Positions 24,975-37,100 of a stretch of 64,000 bases of DNA are shown piece by piece; the first letter of the stretch is position 1, and each line of letters opens with the position of its first letter. Position numbers and translations under genes: made by a program. This stretch comes from Halichondria panicea (Eukaryota; Porifera; Demospongiae; Suberitida; Halichondriidae), in contig NC_087386.1 of assembly GCF_963675165.1 (NCBI RefSeq), positions 1,881,669-1,945,668 on the forward strand, in the 5' to 3' direction. The notes beneath the pieces are model-generated. The model was not told the origin of the DNA, did not search any database, and worked only from the letters and a program-made list of their open reading frames with translations.

Positions 24975-26925
24975 TCAAGCTAAACAGTCTGATTTCTTAT
25001 CTCTGCTCCCACAGCAAGACCAGTGATTGCATCCCGGGTGTCCAAGGTGACCGTGACCACACCCACTGTAACCCCCAGACATTCGACTCCCACATCCACA
25101 CCGCACGTGCTTCTTGCCTTTAGACGAACACCACGAGCAGCAGTGAAACACACCGGAATGCTCGCTCCCTTTGGGCAGTACGTTCACAAGAAATGGACTC
25201 GATCGAATATGCTTCCCTTGTATCAAAACAGATACATTATGGTCTCCGCTACTCTTTGGTATGTAAGAGAATCGAACCACACCCTTTCCGAGATCGCTCA
25301 CAGAGGGGGTGATGGGGGATCCATCACTCGCCTGTATCTTACACTCAACACTGTCTTCACCACTAACCCGCCGCTGTTTAAACCGATCATTGACCGTAAC
25401 TTTGAAAGTTGTCGTTTGTCCGTGCTGTGCCTCGAATAGCCCCTCCCCCTCCGCTACTGAGTGGGCGGCTGAGGGTCCTCTGGAGTCCAGTGTACCGAAC
25501 ATCTTAATCCCTCTTACTTCGTTACCAGGAGAAGTGGGTCGGTATTGAATATAGTCGTCTTCCCTCGGAGTTAGAGCTTGGTCTGATCCTATGAGAGTCT
25601 CCAGTTCGACTATAACAGGTCGATTTGCTGAGAATATTGGTGTTGGGCTGTGCTCCTTCAGTGCTGTGCTTGCAATATTGGAGAGGGTGGACACCGAGTC
25701 AAACATGGTCACTAGCTCTTCTTGTTGCTGACTTAAAGTGTTCAGTTTGTGTGTCTTGATGGCCTCTAGTTCAGACAGCAGAGAGCGCTTGTGTTCCTGT
25801 GTAAGGGAAGAATACGTATTCAAATACTACATTTACATGCATAGCGTTAAATATTTGAGACAATCACTTTAGTTCCATTGGTCCAATAACGTAATTTCAT
25901 GATTCTCTGAAGGCTTAGAGATAGGCTATCCAGATGATGTGTTAAAAGTACTAATAGATCATCCAAGGTTCATTGCTGTACAAGCTCTGATACTAATGTC
26001 TTAGTTAGGCGTTTTAAGTGCACTAATAAGCTGAGACTTTTAGAAGGCAAGGCTACATACAATTATGACTACATGTAGCAAGACTTACCTGTAGTGCCTT
26101 CATTCGCTCGTCTATGCTGTCACAGATCTCCGTGGCAACTACATGCGCTCGTTCCTCTACACTCCTCGTCGTAAATTCGATATTTTTCAGAGAATCGCCG
26201 ACTGACACGAGAAACGGTTTGGTTCGAGTTATGAGATTACGTAATATTTCTTCTTGTTGCCTACTAACGGTGTCCAAAAGATTAAAAGTATGTCCACAAT
26301 GTTTTGTAAGCGTGCATTTTTGACAAACTGGAAATGAGCAGTCTTCACAGTAGACACTCGCCGCTTCACCTCTGTGCGTTTTGCAAAATAACAACTTCGA
26401 CTTTGTGGAGTTACCATTCACGACTGAGTCCAGTACTAAACTAGGAGACATATTTTCGAGTCGAACAAGTTTGTGCTGCGATGTTTTTCTCTGTCTTTGG
26501 TGAGCTTGGGAGCATAGAGTACAGAGGTTATATCTGCAAGTTTGACAGTATTTTGAAGCCAAGTCTTTAACAGCACAGAGGTCACAACTTCTAGTATCGT
26601 TTCCGGCGCCATCTTGCAAATCGAGTAGATGCTTTACATACAAGTTCTTGGGGAGTCCCTCGATCCCTCGCGAATTCAGTAGAGTCTCGTCCATACACAC
26701 TGGGCAGTAAACAGAGGGGGCAGTCTCAGAGTATTGCAAGCATGATTTCTCTAAACAGTCAGCACAAAACGAATGCAGGCACGGCAATATTCTAGCATCG
26801 TTGAAGCTCTGTAAGCACAGACTGCACTGCAAGTTTCTGATGGGGCTATGAGATCTCTTTGGACTGATGTTAGGGGAGGTACCTCTGGATCTAGCTGATG
26901 ATGCTGTGAGCGTCACTGTGGCCAT
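24975..26925 (-). CDS. TRIM45: TRIM45-like RING E3 ubiquitin ligase
   Basis: Two exons (26089-26925 and 24975-25796) encode 552 residues, close to human TRIM45. Order: RING finger from about residue 34 (CSLCLQSF..CLHSFCADC..CPVC), B-box 1 (CDLCAVKDLASKYCQTC), B-box 2 (CKTHRGEAASVYCEDC, then CGHTFNLLD) and a coiled coil spanning the exon junction (RQQEEILRN; EHKRSLLSELEAIKTHKL). A filamin-type Ig repeat follows (FKVTVNDRFKQRR..GVVRFSYIPKSSGDHNVSV..IRSSPFLVNV). The C-terminal signature CGCGSRMSGGYSGCGHGHLG, then HPGCNHWSCCG, is the most specific TRIM45 hallmark and separates it from TRIM2/3/71, which carry NHL repeats. RING-domain TRIMs transfer ubiquitin; vertebrate TRIM45 has been tied to MAPK and NF-kB signalling. 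All zinc ligands appear present. Confidence 0.93.
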
Positions 26926-28061
26926 ATCGAGTGGAGTAGAGAGAGCTCAGGTGATACGGTTGCACCTGCGAAAATTGAAAGTTCTTTCGTTGCTTATTAA
27001 TCACAAGTTTCAGTGTTTATTTTGAATCCTCGCAACATTAAAGTTTGGGAATCTAGTCGTTGCTTTTAGATATTCTTTTCACCCCTGCATAGTGGAAGAA
27101 ACATGACACTTATTATTATCTTACTTTGTGTGGATGCCAATTCATGATTATGAGACTACATTCCATCTCTCTAATATGAGTTACTATAAGCAACACACTC
27201 GTCCTGTGATTGACGCTTAAATTACAAGTAGTGTAAGACAAACAAGCCAAGGTGGTTGATTAAGGTATTGCGTTATAATAATTATATAGACACATCAATA
27301 ATGAAGTTTTAATACATGAAGGGGTATCCAAGATCAGTAAAGAAGGTAACGTTTAGTTTCAGAATTGGGTAAACTCAGGTTACAGTACATACGTACGGGC
27401 ATTTGGAGCATGATAAACGAACAATGTCACTTCGGATCCAACTCAACTACACCTAGATAGAATCACCATTGATCTTAAACTGATAAAATCTTACACACCT
27501 AGCCTCGAGACCAGCCGTTCGTTATCTGAAAGAACGCCTGGTCAAGTTCCAATGTACAACTCGTCTAGCTGAGTCAGCGTTTTACAGCATCATAATGATA
27601 TTCATGGGTAATACACCTTGTGCTGGCGATTATCGGTCTAAGAAATTCCTGGACCAATTAGACAAGTTGTACATTGGAACTTGACCAGGCGTTCTTTCAG
27701 ATATTAAACGAATAGCTGGTCTCGAGGCTATTAATACACACTCTAGCTAGACTAGTCACTAGTCAATATACAGTAGTTAATAGTATTGCACATACCTCAC
27801 AGCTACTAGTTCAGTTACTTTCTATCCACTCTGCCTCACCACAGGTAATGTCTATGGTCTCACTCAACTCAGCTCAGGAGCTTCTTCAATGTTTTGGTCC
27901 AAGGGAATTCTAGGAGAAGGCGTGTTAGATCTAGGTGTGGTTCACTCACTGCATGCTGTTATTAAATATTAAATGTGGCTGCAAAATGCCAGGAAGTAAG
28001 ACAGACAATGCCAGCTAGATAGTCAGGTCTACGATTGACGCAGCTTCCAGCCCAGAGGGAA
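26926..28061. other. Divergent intergenic region between TRIM45 and a type II membrane protein gene
   Basis: A head-to-head spacer of 1.1 kb that must carry both promoters. It holds the inverted repeat at 27500-27730 and otherwise AT-rich sequence without supported genes. Confidence 0.6.
27500..27730. repeat. Imperfect palindrome with arms of about 70 bp
   Basis: The left arm (27500-27567) starts tagcctcgagaccagc and runs through tctgaaagaacgcctggtca and agttccaatgtacaac. The right arm (27658-27730) is its near-exact inverse, with a few substitutions and a 3-base length change. The loop is about 90 bp. It could be a foldback MITE lying in the TRIM45/28062 divergent promoter region. Confidence 0.85.
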
Positions 28062-29777
28062 ATGTTTCCACGGCTATGTAAGACAGGAGTGAAGTGTGTG
28101 GTGGCACTGCTTGTGTTCACACTGGTTGTCGTGTGGAATATCAGCTCACAGTCTATGGTAGACCATCAATGGAGGGACCAGATCTTGTCGCCATTCAATA
28201 TGAGTAAGTTAGCAATCTGTTTGTACCCTCGTTAAGCAAGGACGATACATAGTCGGCCAGGGGTAGGGTCTTTACGAGCTAGTAATTGAGTTAGTTGTCA
28301 TGTCGTAATTTGTATTTTTATTTCTTCAGGAGCGCTTGCAGAGGAATTTTTTCATTCTGGATCCACTCACAAAACTCATTCCGATAATCAATCACAAGTA
28401 GCGAGACCACGGCAAAAACTATCGTTAAAACTTCACTCATTGCATCAACCATCTCCACCGACACTAAGAACACATTCTCACCGACCCACTTCCTTTCTCC
28501 TTGCCCTAGGCTACACAGAACAACTCAGCGCTGCTACTCACACTATGTTCAACCTGGGGGGTCTGGCCGCTGACTGGGGGGTCAATATGGTAGAGCCTTT
28601 CGTGAAGAAGTCGTTTATATTCGGACTTCAAAATGTCTTACCTCCTGAGTTTACAATCGCGGACAAAAACACAATTGAACTGTTTCAAATCTACGACCAG
28701 GAGAAAGTTAATAAAGTTTTTCATGAGAAAATTTCACCTCAAGTAACGATGTTCGATTTCAAGCATTTTATCGAAGATGCACCTGAAGATATTACCCTGT
28801 TCCATTTCGGAACTAGAAGCAGTGATCAAACTCAGAGAATATTTGCACTTAACGCTCATGACACTAGCAAAATAGAGCAGCAATTGAGTAAGAGTAAAGA
28901 CTCTGTTCTGCAATGTCACTCCATGGAACTGAACGATCTACAGCGGCTAGCTCAAGACATTGAGGGGGAAATGAATTCTGAGAGACTCAAACAAACTCTT
29001 AAAAATGATAAAAGTTTCAAAGTGAACCGTATCTTGTGCCTTGATCCCCAAAAGGTGTACAGAAGTGACAAACTCAGACAGTATTTGCCGAGTGCCACGA
29101 CGATTATATTCACTAATTGGAAGGGGTGTGGTCTCCGAAAGTGTACCTATAACGATGAAGAGTTAGACACGCCACCACCATTGTGGAAAGATTCATTTCG
29201 ATATGCCATTCGTACAAGAACACATGCCAATCCACGGCTGAACAATCAACATATTCTGCATCATGCAAGTGTGGAAAATTACGCTAAACGCTATTTGAAA
29301 CACCTTGGTTACACAGAATCGTTTGTATCTGTTCACGTGCGAATTGAGAGACTTTTGAAACTTTCTATTGAAAAGAACAATCCAAATTTTGTTCAGCGAT
29401 GTCTGAAAGAGCTTCTAGTAATAGCTCACAATTTAACGTACAGTGGAAACAAGAATACAAAGACTCTATTACTGACTGATGTTGGATCTAAATATGGTAC
29501 CAGTACTTGTAGGAGAGGAAAAAAGTGCAATACATCTCGTACAAGTTTAATTATGAGTCAGCTGCAAGAGCTAGGATTGCAACACAACTGGTACGACCCG
29601 AGTGTATTGAACAGTACTGAGAACAGTGGATATGTGTCCCTTGTAGAGATGCACATGTTAGCTTTAGGTGAGCAGCTGTTGTTAGTTGGTTTTGGTGGAT
29701 TCCAAGCTATTGCAAAGAGCTTGTTTTTATCTTATGGTCATTCAAACAATGATGTCAATCATATCTGTCATTCATGA
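28062..29777 (+). CDS. Type II membrane protein, possible fucosyltransferase-like enzyme (join 28062..28203, 28330..29777)
   Basis: Two phase-matched exons encode 529 residues. Residues 1-12 are basic and cytoplasmic and 13-28 form a signal anchor (CVVALLVFTLVVVWN), the layout of Golgi glycosyltransferases. The lumenal part includes LGGLAADWGVNMVEPFVKKS near its start, SVHVRIERL around the middle and a closing HMLALGEQLLLVGFGGFQ. The first element and HVRxE resemble the donor-binding region of GDP-fucose O-fucosyltransferases, where a conserved His-x-Arg motif is seen, but the overall similarity is too weak to name a family. I therefore do not assign a reaction. The upstream in-frame TTG near 28035 is not a plausible start; the ATG at 28062 directly precedes the anchor. 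Confidence 0.65.
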
Positions 29778-30040
29778 GCCTTGCTATATAAAAAAAATTT
29801 CAACGTAATTTTATCATTACAATAGTTTAATGATCGTTAATGGAACATGCTGCATTTGAGGATAGCACCGTATGATAGCCTAGTGCGCTGACACACATGA
29901 CAGAGAAGGCAATGGAGTGCATGTGCTGACAGTTGATAAACAATGTGTTATCATATCCACCAGATGTCATTGTTCCCCGACCCATAACTTGTTATTTGAG
30001 ATGATAAGTCGTCTCTTGCATGCTGTCAGCCTGAACAATC

Positions 30041-33000
30041 ATGATTCTATTTCTAACTGCTCTGCTCATCAGTGGCTATTGTGATGCTCTCACTTGTAAT
30101 CAAACAGGTAAGTTTAGGCAGACATTTGAAGATTTATTTACTTCATTTTACTGTTTTAGTGAACCCTATGACGTATCGACGTCTGTGGTCTGATAATGTG
30201 AATGATTACAATGGTGTTCCCATCACCTATCCACTAAACTGTATGCGGCAAAATCTTCAGGAAATCTCCATCCTCTGTGACTATGATGTGGTACTGGGTG
30301 ACGGAGCAATCATTGCATCTCCTCCTGATCTCAATAGTTCAAGTTATTTTGAGCATTTCATTGGGATGAGCAACTCAAGGAATTCGTATATTGACTTTGA
30401 CCTCACTACAGCAACGGCTGGGATTACTGCTATAGAGCTCAGTTTCTTGAACAGTCCTGCCAACAGAATCAGTTTGCCAGACATTACAATATCAGTAGTT
30501 CAATTTGGAACTGTATCGTTTATTGCAAGCTGGATATTTGATAATGAACATCTTGATCAGACGGACAACCAAATCAGAACTATTAGTATTCAGCCATTCA
30601 GACCACTTAGTGCTGTGAACCTCAGAATTAGGTTTCAGTTTACAGAATTTCATGATTTTAATTGGATCTTTCTAAGTGAAGTACGCTTTTGTACAGACCT
30701 TCAACCAAACTTACAACCAGAAGTAACATTTCAAATGCCACCATCAAACAATATCCAGCCAGATGCAGAGGACCTGAGAAGGGGATCAACAGAGTTAGTG
30801 TGCACTGTTTCCAGTGAAGGTTCATACACATGGCAGTGGAAGAGAGATAACAATATGATAGAAAATAAAGGGGACTACAGAATAACCATTGGAGATGGAA
30901 GCAGAACAACTGAGTTGACAATCAACAAACTAGGCTTTAGTGATGCTGCTGAATATGAATGTACGGGAATGACAAGACGAGATGCAAATGTTATGAACTC
31001 AATAATGTATGTATTGGAGTTTCCAGGTACTTAAATATCATACTTACACTACATTTTTTTAGTGATGTTCATTCCATTTTATAGAGCATGCCATTACAAC
31101 ACCTTATGTCAGTGGACATCTACTGACTGGAGAGGTTACTCTAACCTGTGAGCTCCATGGTTACCAGTTATCACTCTCTCCTCCGGTGTGGCTAAACACA
31201 AATGGCAGTGAAACAAATGGCTCTACCAAATACACTGTGTCCATGTGTGAAGGAAACAACACAATAATTCTACAGAATGGCACTATTCTTCCTAGTATTA
31301 TTCTGAGCATCACAATTCACAACCTTTCATCAGCTGATGGAGGTGCCTACACGTGTCATGGTGGTGTCAGAGGAGAGAGTGTCACTCAACTCACAATAGT
31401 AGAAGGGACCTTGTCTCCAAGTACGAGTACCATGTTATCCCAAACATGCATTCCTACACCTGGTTCTAGAGAAAGTGAGTAAACAGTGACTGAGTTTATG
31501 CTTTCAATATATGCCTTGTGTATTGTATTGGTGTACTGTTGACCTATAATGAAATGCATCAGCCATTTATCATTCTACATTCCTTATACAGCCATAACCA
31601 CCCCTCTATTGTCTGTCAACAATACTACCACTCAAGTTCCGGTGGATACTATTACTAATACAATCATCATAGCAGCTGCAGTAATCATCGTTATTATAGT
31701 ACTCACAGCAGTGGGTATTCTCGCAACAACTTTGTTGCTTGTTAAAATGTATCGGAGCAAGACTCTAACCAGCTCAATACAAAACGAGAACAATTACATA
31801 GAAATTGAGCTCAAGTCTGATTTGACGGAAAACGATGCCGGGAATTGCAATTGGCACCCTATGGCACGAGACAGTTTGAATCCTCCAATACCTCCCCAGT
31901 ATTTTGACGAAACTGATTTTCAGCAGTTAGAATTCGAGCATGAAGAGTTAGACTATGAAGATGGAGAGTTGTACAGACAGAGGAGAACAACAAATTCAAC
32001 TGAGCCTAAATTAACGAAATTAATTGCAGTTGATTTTGAGGATGCACTTGATTCCAATCCAATATATGATACTACATCTGTTTTAGGTGGTGGTTTCATA
32101 GAGGAAAATCCACTGTATGATGATCGAGAAACCTGTGGGGCAGAGGGCATACTCGGTGAAGAAAAATCATTGCTTGAACCAAATCCGATGTATGAGTCCG
32201 CACAGAATCTCGCTAGGTTTATGGAGGAGAATCCATTGTACGATAGGCGGAGCTGCAGTATCGACAGCGAACTCAGTGGAGAAGAACCCATTTACAATGA
32301 GGCTCTTAATCCAGCTATGTTTTCATGCAAAAGAGATCAATTTTATCATGAAGAATTAAATCCAATGCAAGATGGTAGTAATGCTGATTTGCTGCCATTT
32401 GAACCAGTGTACGACATACCTTCGCTGGTGGTGGCATCCGCAAAGCTCTTGCTAATTGAAACTGGAAACATTTGTGAAGAGAGGGTTCTTGGAATCGGGC
32501 AGTTTGGAGAAGTAGTGTTAGCGGAAACTGTGGGTTTGAGCGAGAAAGACCTGAAGCTTGGTTGCAGCACTGACAAGAATGCACGGATCCTAGTGGCAGT
32601 GAAGAAGTTGAAAAATCAGGCCGACAACTCCATGAAGGAATCGTTTGAGAAAGAGATCAAGTTCATGTCCGGGCTCTCCGATGAGAACATTGTTAGACTG
32701 TTGGCTGTGTGTGATAAGGAGCCTAAGTTCATTGTGATTGAGTACATGGAAAACGGAGATCTTTATCAGTTCTTGAATCAACATCAACTGGACACTTCAT
32801 CTGCCGAATTGCTGGAAAACAGATTAACAGTTTCGAATCTCCTGTACATCAGTGTTCAGATAGCCAGTGGAATGCGATATCTTGCTTCTCTTAAATACGT
32901 GCACAGAGATTTGGCCTCTAGAAACTGCCTTGTAGGCAAGAATTTGACAGTGAAAATTTCTGATTTTGGCATGAGTCGCAATCTGTACGAATCAGTTTAC

Positions 33001-33345
33001 TATCGATTGCGAGGACGAGCCGTACTTCCTATTCGCTGGATGGCTATGGAAGGCTTTTATGGGAGATTCTCTGAGAAGACAGACGTCTGGTCATTTGGTA
33101 TCACACTGTGGGAGATATTCACTCTGGGAAGATTCCTCCCTTACGAGGAACTAGATGATCAGCAAGTTGTTGATGAAGCAATTAGAAACAAACAACGTAA
33201 ACTACTATCGAAGCCCGAGGCATGCCCCGAGGATGTCTACCAACGTGTGATGCTTAAATGCTGGGAGTACAAACTAGAAGATAGAGCTGATTTCGTAGAG
33301 CTCCACAACTGTTTAGAAGAGATTCACAAGCACTTAGAAATATAA
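30041..33345 (+). CDS. RTK1: DDR-like receptor tyrosine kinase with discoidin-like and two Ig domains (subtype A, intact)
   Basis: Join 30041..30107, 30160..31026, 31085..31474, 31592..33345, in phase, 1025 residues. Exon 1 encodes a signal peptide (MILFLTALLISGYCDA). Exon 2 encodes a domain of about 210 residues resembling the DDR discoidin-like domain (YIDFDLTTATAGITAIELSF; FNWIFLSEVRFC) plus Ig1 (ELVCTVSSEGSYTWQW; DAAEYEC). Exon 3 is Ig2 (VTLTCELHGYQ; DGGAYTC). Exon 4 holds the membrane helix (about 464-490), a juxtamembrane region with NPIY, NPLY, NPMY, NPLY, EPIY and EPVYDIP, and the kinase from about 732. Kinase hallmarks: [45 protein letters not shown] and [11 protein letters not shown]. 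These last motifs match DDR1/2 far better than other RTKs. DDRs bind collagen; the ligand here is unknown. It is the most diverged unit at its 5' end. Confidence 0.92.
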
Positions 33346-33402
33346 TGCAGACAGCTATTTTTTAGAGGAAAGGATTTTATTACTGGCTTATAATAATTAT
33401 TG

Positions 33403-33414
33403 TAATGATCATTA
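33403..33414. repeat. Shared 3' palindrome TAATGATCATTA of the RTK units
   Basis: A perfect 12-bp palindrome 58 bases after the RTK1 stop. It recurs at 37545-37556 (RTK2), 44656-44667 (RTK4), 48277-48288 (RTK5) and 55026-55037 (RTK7), and at 41180-41191 (RTK3), where the flank reads AGTGA. A one-base variant, TAATGATCGTTA, sits at 29828-29839 before RTK1. It is missing after RTK6 (deleted) and RTK8. It could be a mark of the duplication unit, a 3' processing region or a homeodomain-type binding site. Confidence 0.8.
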
Positions 33415-34062
33415 ATGAAATGAAAGCACCGCAGGTGCTGATGCCTCGGTGGAGATGCCAAAGCTACATAACATAAAGCTACTAATAGCTTTTATACTGC
33501 TGATGAACATTTTTGCAAAAATTTAGCATGCAAAGCTCACGGAGTGGGTAATGATCAACCATGATTATTGTTAAAAACGTCGATTGATGCCAAAAGTTCA
33601 AGTCTAAAATTAATATACCATCAGCAGAGCCTTGCAGCTCTCTTCCTCACTAGCACTTTTGCAGCTACCAATAGCTAGCATTCTAGTGCAGAGCTAACTA
33701 CTAAGTAGAGTAGTAACACTCGGTAACAAGTTTGGCTACGTGCTCTTCTGAAAAGGCTGCAATGGCATTCCAAGTAAGCAAAACTAGGCATAACTCGAGA
33801 AGGTAGCATTATTTTGAAAATCCACGAAGTCAAATCCAAGTAAACATGACTAGAAGCCTATAGAAACTCTTACTTGCACTTGATTCAGCAGCTGTAAGCA
33901 GTCTACACATGACAGACAGACAGACTCACACACAACACACACACACTAGATCTACCTCGCTTGCGCATGTGCACTGAGGCATAAAAAGACTTAGACTATA
34001 TTATAACTCCGGAGTTTACTGCCGATGGAAACTATTGTCAGTTTCTACACCATATCAACTCA

Positions 34063-34148
34063 GGTCAAATGTTATTGCTTCAGCCAGTTTACATAGTCTG
34101 AGATGATCTCTTGTCTGCAGAAATTATAGCTAGATCTACTACACAATC
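34063..34148 (+). promoter_or_regulatory. Conserved upstream block of RTK units
   Basis: Directly before the RTK2 ATG, ggtcaaatgttattgcttca, gccagtttacatagtctgag and atgatctcttgtctgca occur in that order. The same block precedes RTK3 (about 37660-37749), RTK4 (41255-41341), RTK5 (44730-44824), RTK6 (48350-48436), RTK7 (51630-51701) and RTK8 (55143-55231). Before RTK1 only the atgat..gtctcttgc part is recognisable. The conservation suggests that proximal promoter and 5' UTR were copied with each unit; no TATA box is obvious. Confidence 0.65.
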
Positions 34149-37100
34149 ATGATTTCACTGCATCTATTTCTAACTGCTCTGCTCATCAGTGGCTATTGTG
34201 ATGCTCTCACTTGTAATCAAAAAGGTGAGCTTAAGCAGACATTTGAAGACTTACTTTCATGTTGTATATTTCAACTGATTAGTCCTTCCTACACTGTATC
34301 GAGGTCTGTGGTTAGATGGTGATCCAATTACATACAACGATGTTCTGATCACTTATCCATCAAATTGTACACTGCCAAACATTCTTGAAAGATCCACTGT
34401 CTGTAATTACAGTGTTGTACTGGGTGACGGAGCAATCATCCCATCTCCTCCTGATCTCAATAGTTCAAGTTATATCAGACATTTCATTGCTTGGAACAGA
34501 GACTCATTGAATAGTTTTCTTGACTTTGACCTCACTACAGCAACAGCTGCGATTACTGCTATAGAGCTCAGTTTCTTAAACAGTCCAGTCAACGGAATCA
34601 GTTTGCCAGAACCTAGACTATCTGTAGTTGAATATAAACGAGGCCTTAGTGTTCGAAACGAAACAAGTATTTCAACCTGGATATTTGATAATCAAGATCT
34701 GGCTCAGACAGACAACCAAATCAGAACTATTAGCATTCAGCCATTCCCACTATTTAGTGCTGCGAACCTCAGAATTAGGTTTATATTCACAGTGTTTCAT
34801 GATTTTGATTGGGTCTTTCTGAGTAAAATACGATTTTGCACACAGCCTCTACCACCTCTTCAGCAACTTAAGACTATAATCCTTCAAACACCATCATCGA
34901 TTGTTATTCAGCCAAGTGCAGACGACCTGAGAAGAGGATCAACAGAGTTAGTGTGTACTATTTCCAGTGAAGGATCATACGTATGGCAGTGGAGGAGAGA
35001 CAACGCTACCATAATGATGGAGAATAACGGGGACTACAGAATCACCATTGGAGACGGAAGTAGAATAACTAAGTTGACGATTAACAATCTGGACTTTAGT
35101 GATGCTGATAATTATGAATGCATAACAACAACACACGATGTGGATTTAATGAACTCAACAGTGTATTTAGTGGAGTTCCCAGGTACGTAAATATAGCTGT
35201 GTTATACTGTTTAATTCTTCCATACTATATAGAGCATGTCATTACTACACCTGATGTCAGTGGATATCTACAGACTAGAGAGGTTACCCTGACCTGTGAG
35301 CTCCATGGTTACCAGTTATCACTCTCTCCTCCTGTATGGCTAAACACAAATGGCAGTGAAACAAATGACTCTACCAAATATACTGTGTCTGTGTGTGAAG
35401 GAAACAGCACCATAATTCTACAGAATAGCACTGTTTTCTCCAGTATCATTTTCAACATCACAATTCACAACCTTTCATTAGCTGATGGAGGTACCTACTC
35501 GTGTCGTGGTGTCAGAGGAGAGAGTGTCACTCAACTCACAATATTAGAAGGGACCTCGCCTCCAAGTACGAGTACTTTGTTATCCCAAACATGCATTCCT
35601 ACAACTGGTTGCATGAAAAAACAGTGACTGAGTTTATGTTTCAATATGAGTGTGTCTATAGAACATTGTGTATTGTTGTTTCGTTCCTATAATGAAATGC
35701 ATCAGCCATTTATCATTCTACATTCCTTATACAGCCATAACCACCACTCCATTGTCTGTCAACAATACTACCACTCAAGTTCCGGATATTACTAGTACCG
35801 TCACCATAGCAGCTGCAGTGATCATTGTTATTATAGTACTCACAGCAGTGGGGGTTCTCACAACAACTTTGTTGCTTGTTAAAATCTATCGCAGCAAGAC
35901 TCTAACCAGCTCAATACAAAACAAGAACAATTACATAGAAATTGAGCTCAAGTCTGATTTGACTGATCTTTCTGCAGGGAATCGCAATTGGCACCCTATG
36001 GTACAAAATAATTTGATTCCTCCAATACCTCCCCAGTATTTTGACGAGACCGATTTTCAGCAGTTAGGATTCGAGCATGAAGAGTTAGACTGTGAAGATG
36101 GAGAGTTGTACAGACAGTCAAGAAGAAGATCAACTGAGCCAACATTGACGAAATTAATTGCAGTGGATTTTGAGGATGCACTTGATTCCAATCCAATTTA
36201 TGATACTACATCTAGAGGTTTCATGGAGGAAAATCCACTGTATGAGGATCGAGAAACCTGTGGGGTAGAGGGCATACTCAGTGGAGAAAAATCATTGCTT
36301 GAACCAAATCCGATATACATGTCTGCACAAAATCTTGCCAGGTTTATGGAGGAGAATCCATTGTACGATAGGCAGAGCTGCAGTACTGACAGCGAACTAA
36401 ATGGAGAACCCATTTACAATGAGGCTCTTAATCCAGCTATGTTGTCATGCAAAGGAGATCAATTTTATCATGAAGAACTAAATCCAATGAAGTTCAAACA
36501 AAATCAGCAAGATGGCGGTGATGCTGATTTGCTTCCATTTGAACCAGTGTATGACATACCTTCGCTGGTGGTGGCATCCGCAAAGCTCTTACTAATTGAA
36601 ACTGAAAACATTTGTGAAGAGAGGGTTCTCGGAATCGGGCAGTTTGGAGAAGTTGTTTTAGCGGAAACTGTGGGCTTGAGTGAGAAAGACCTGAAGCTTG
36701 GTAGCAGCACTGACAAGAATGCACGGATCCTAGTGGCAGTGAAAAAGCTGAAAGATCAGGCTGATAGCTCCATGAAGGAATCGTTTGAGAAAGAGATCAA
36801 GTTCATGTCCGGGCTCTCCGATGATAACATTGTTAGACTGTTGGCTGTGTGTGATAAGGAGCCAAAGTTCATTGTGATTGAGTACATGGAAAACAGAGAT
36901 CTTTATCAGTTCTTGAATCAACATCAACTGGACACTTCATCTGCCGAATTGCTGGAAAACAGATTAACAGTTTCGAATCTCCTGTACATTAGTGTTCAGA
37001 TAGCCAGTGGAATGCGATATCTTGCTTCTCTTAAATACGTGCACAGAGATTTGGCCTCTAGAAACTGCCTTGTGGGCAAGAATTTGACAGTGAAAATTTC

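Larger units (their letters stand above)
33346..34148. other. Spacer RTK1-RTK2
   Basis: This is the longest spacer of the array (0.8 kb). It begins with the shared 3' palindrome at 33403-33414 and ends with the shared upstream block before RTK2. The middle, about 33420-34000, is absent from the other spacers and holds no open frame I can support. Confidence 0.6.

Noticed and set aside
26200-26260. GGTTCGAGTT resembling a tRNA B-box
   Set aside because: It lies in the TRIM45 coding exon with no A-box or cloverleaf around it.
31953-32291. Minus-strand open frames repeated behind every RTK unit (also 32315-32584, 36198-36413, 50347-50673 and similar)
   Set aside because: They recur only because exon 4 is duplicated; codon use follows the plus-strand kinase gene and no minus-strand motifs are seen.
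32117-32359. Alternative plus-strand frame over the NPxY region, also at 50427-50741 and 53898-54101
   Set aside because: This is a shadow of the true frame, kept open by the repeated codon pattern.
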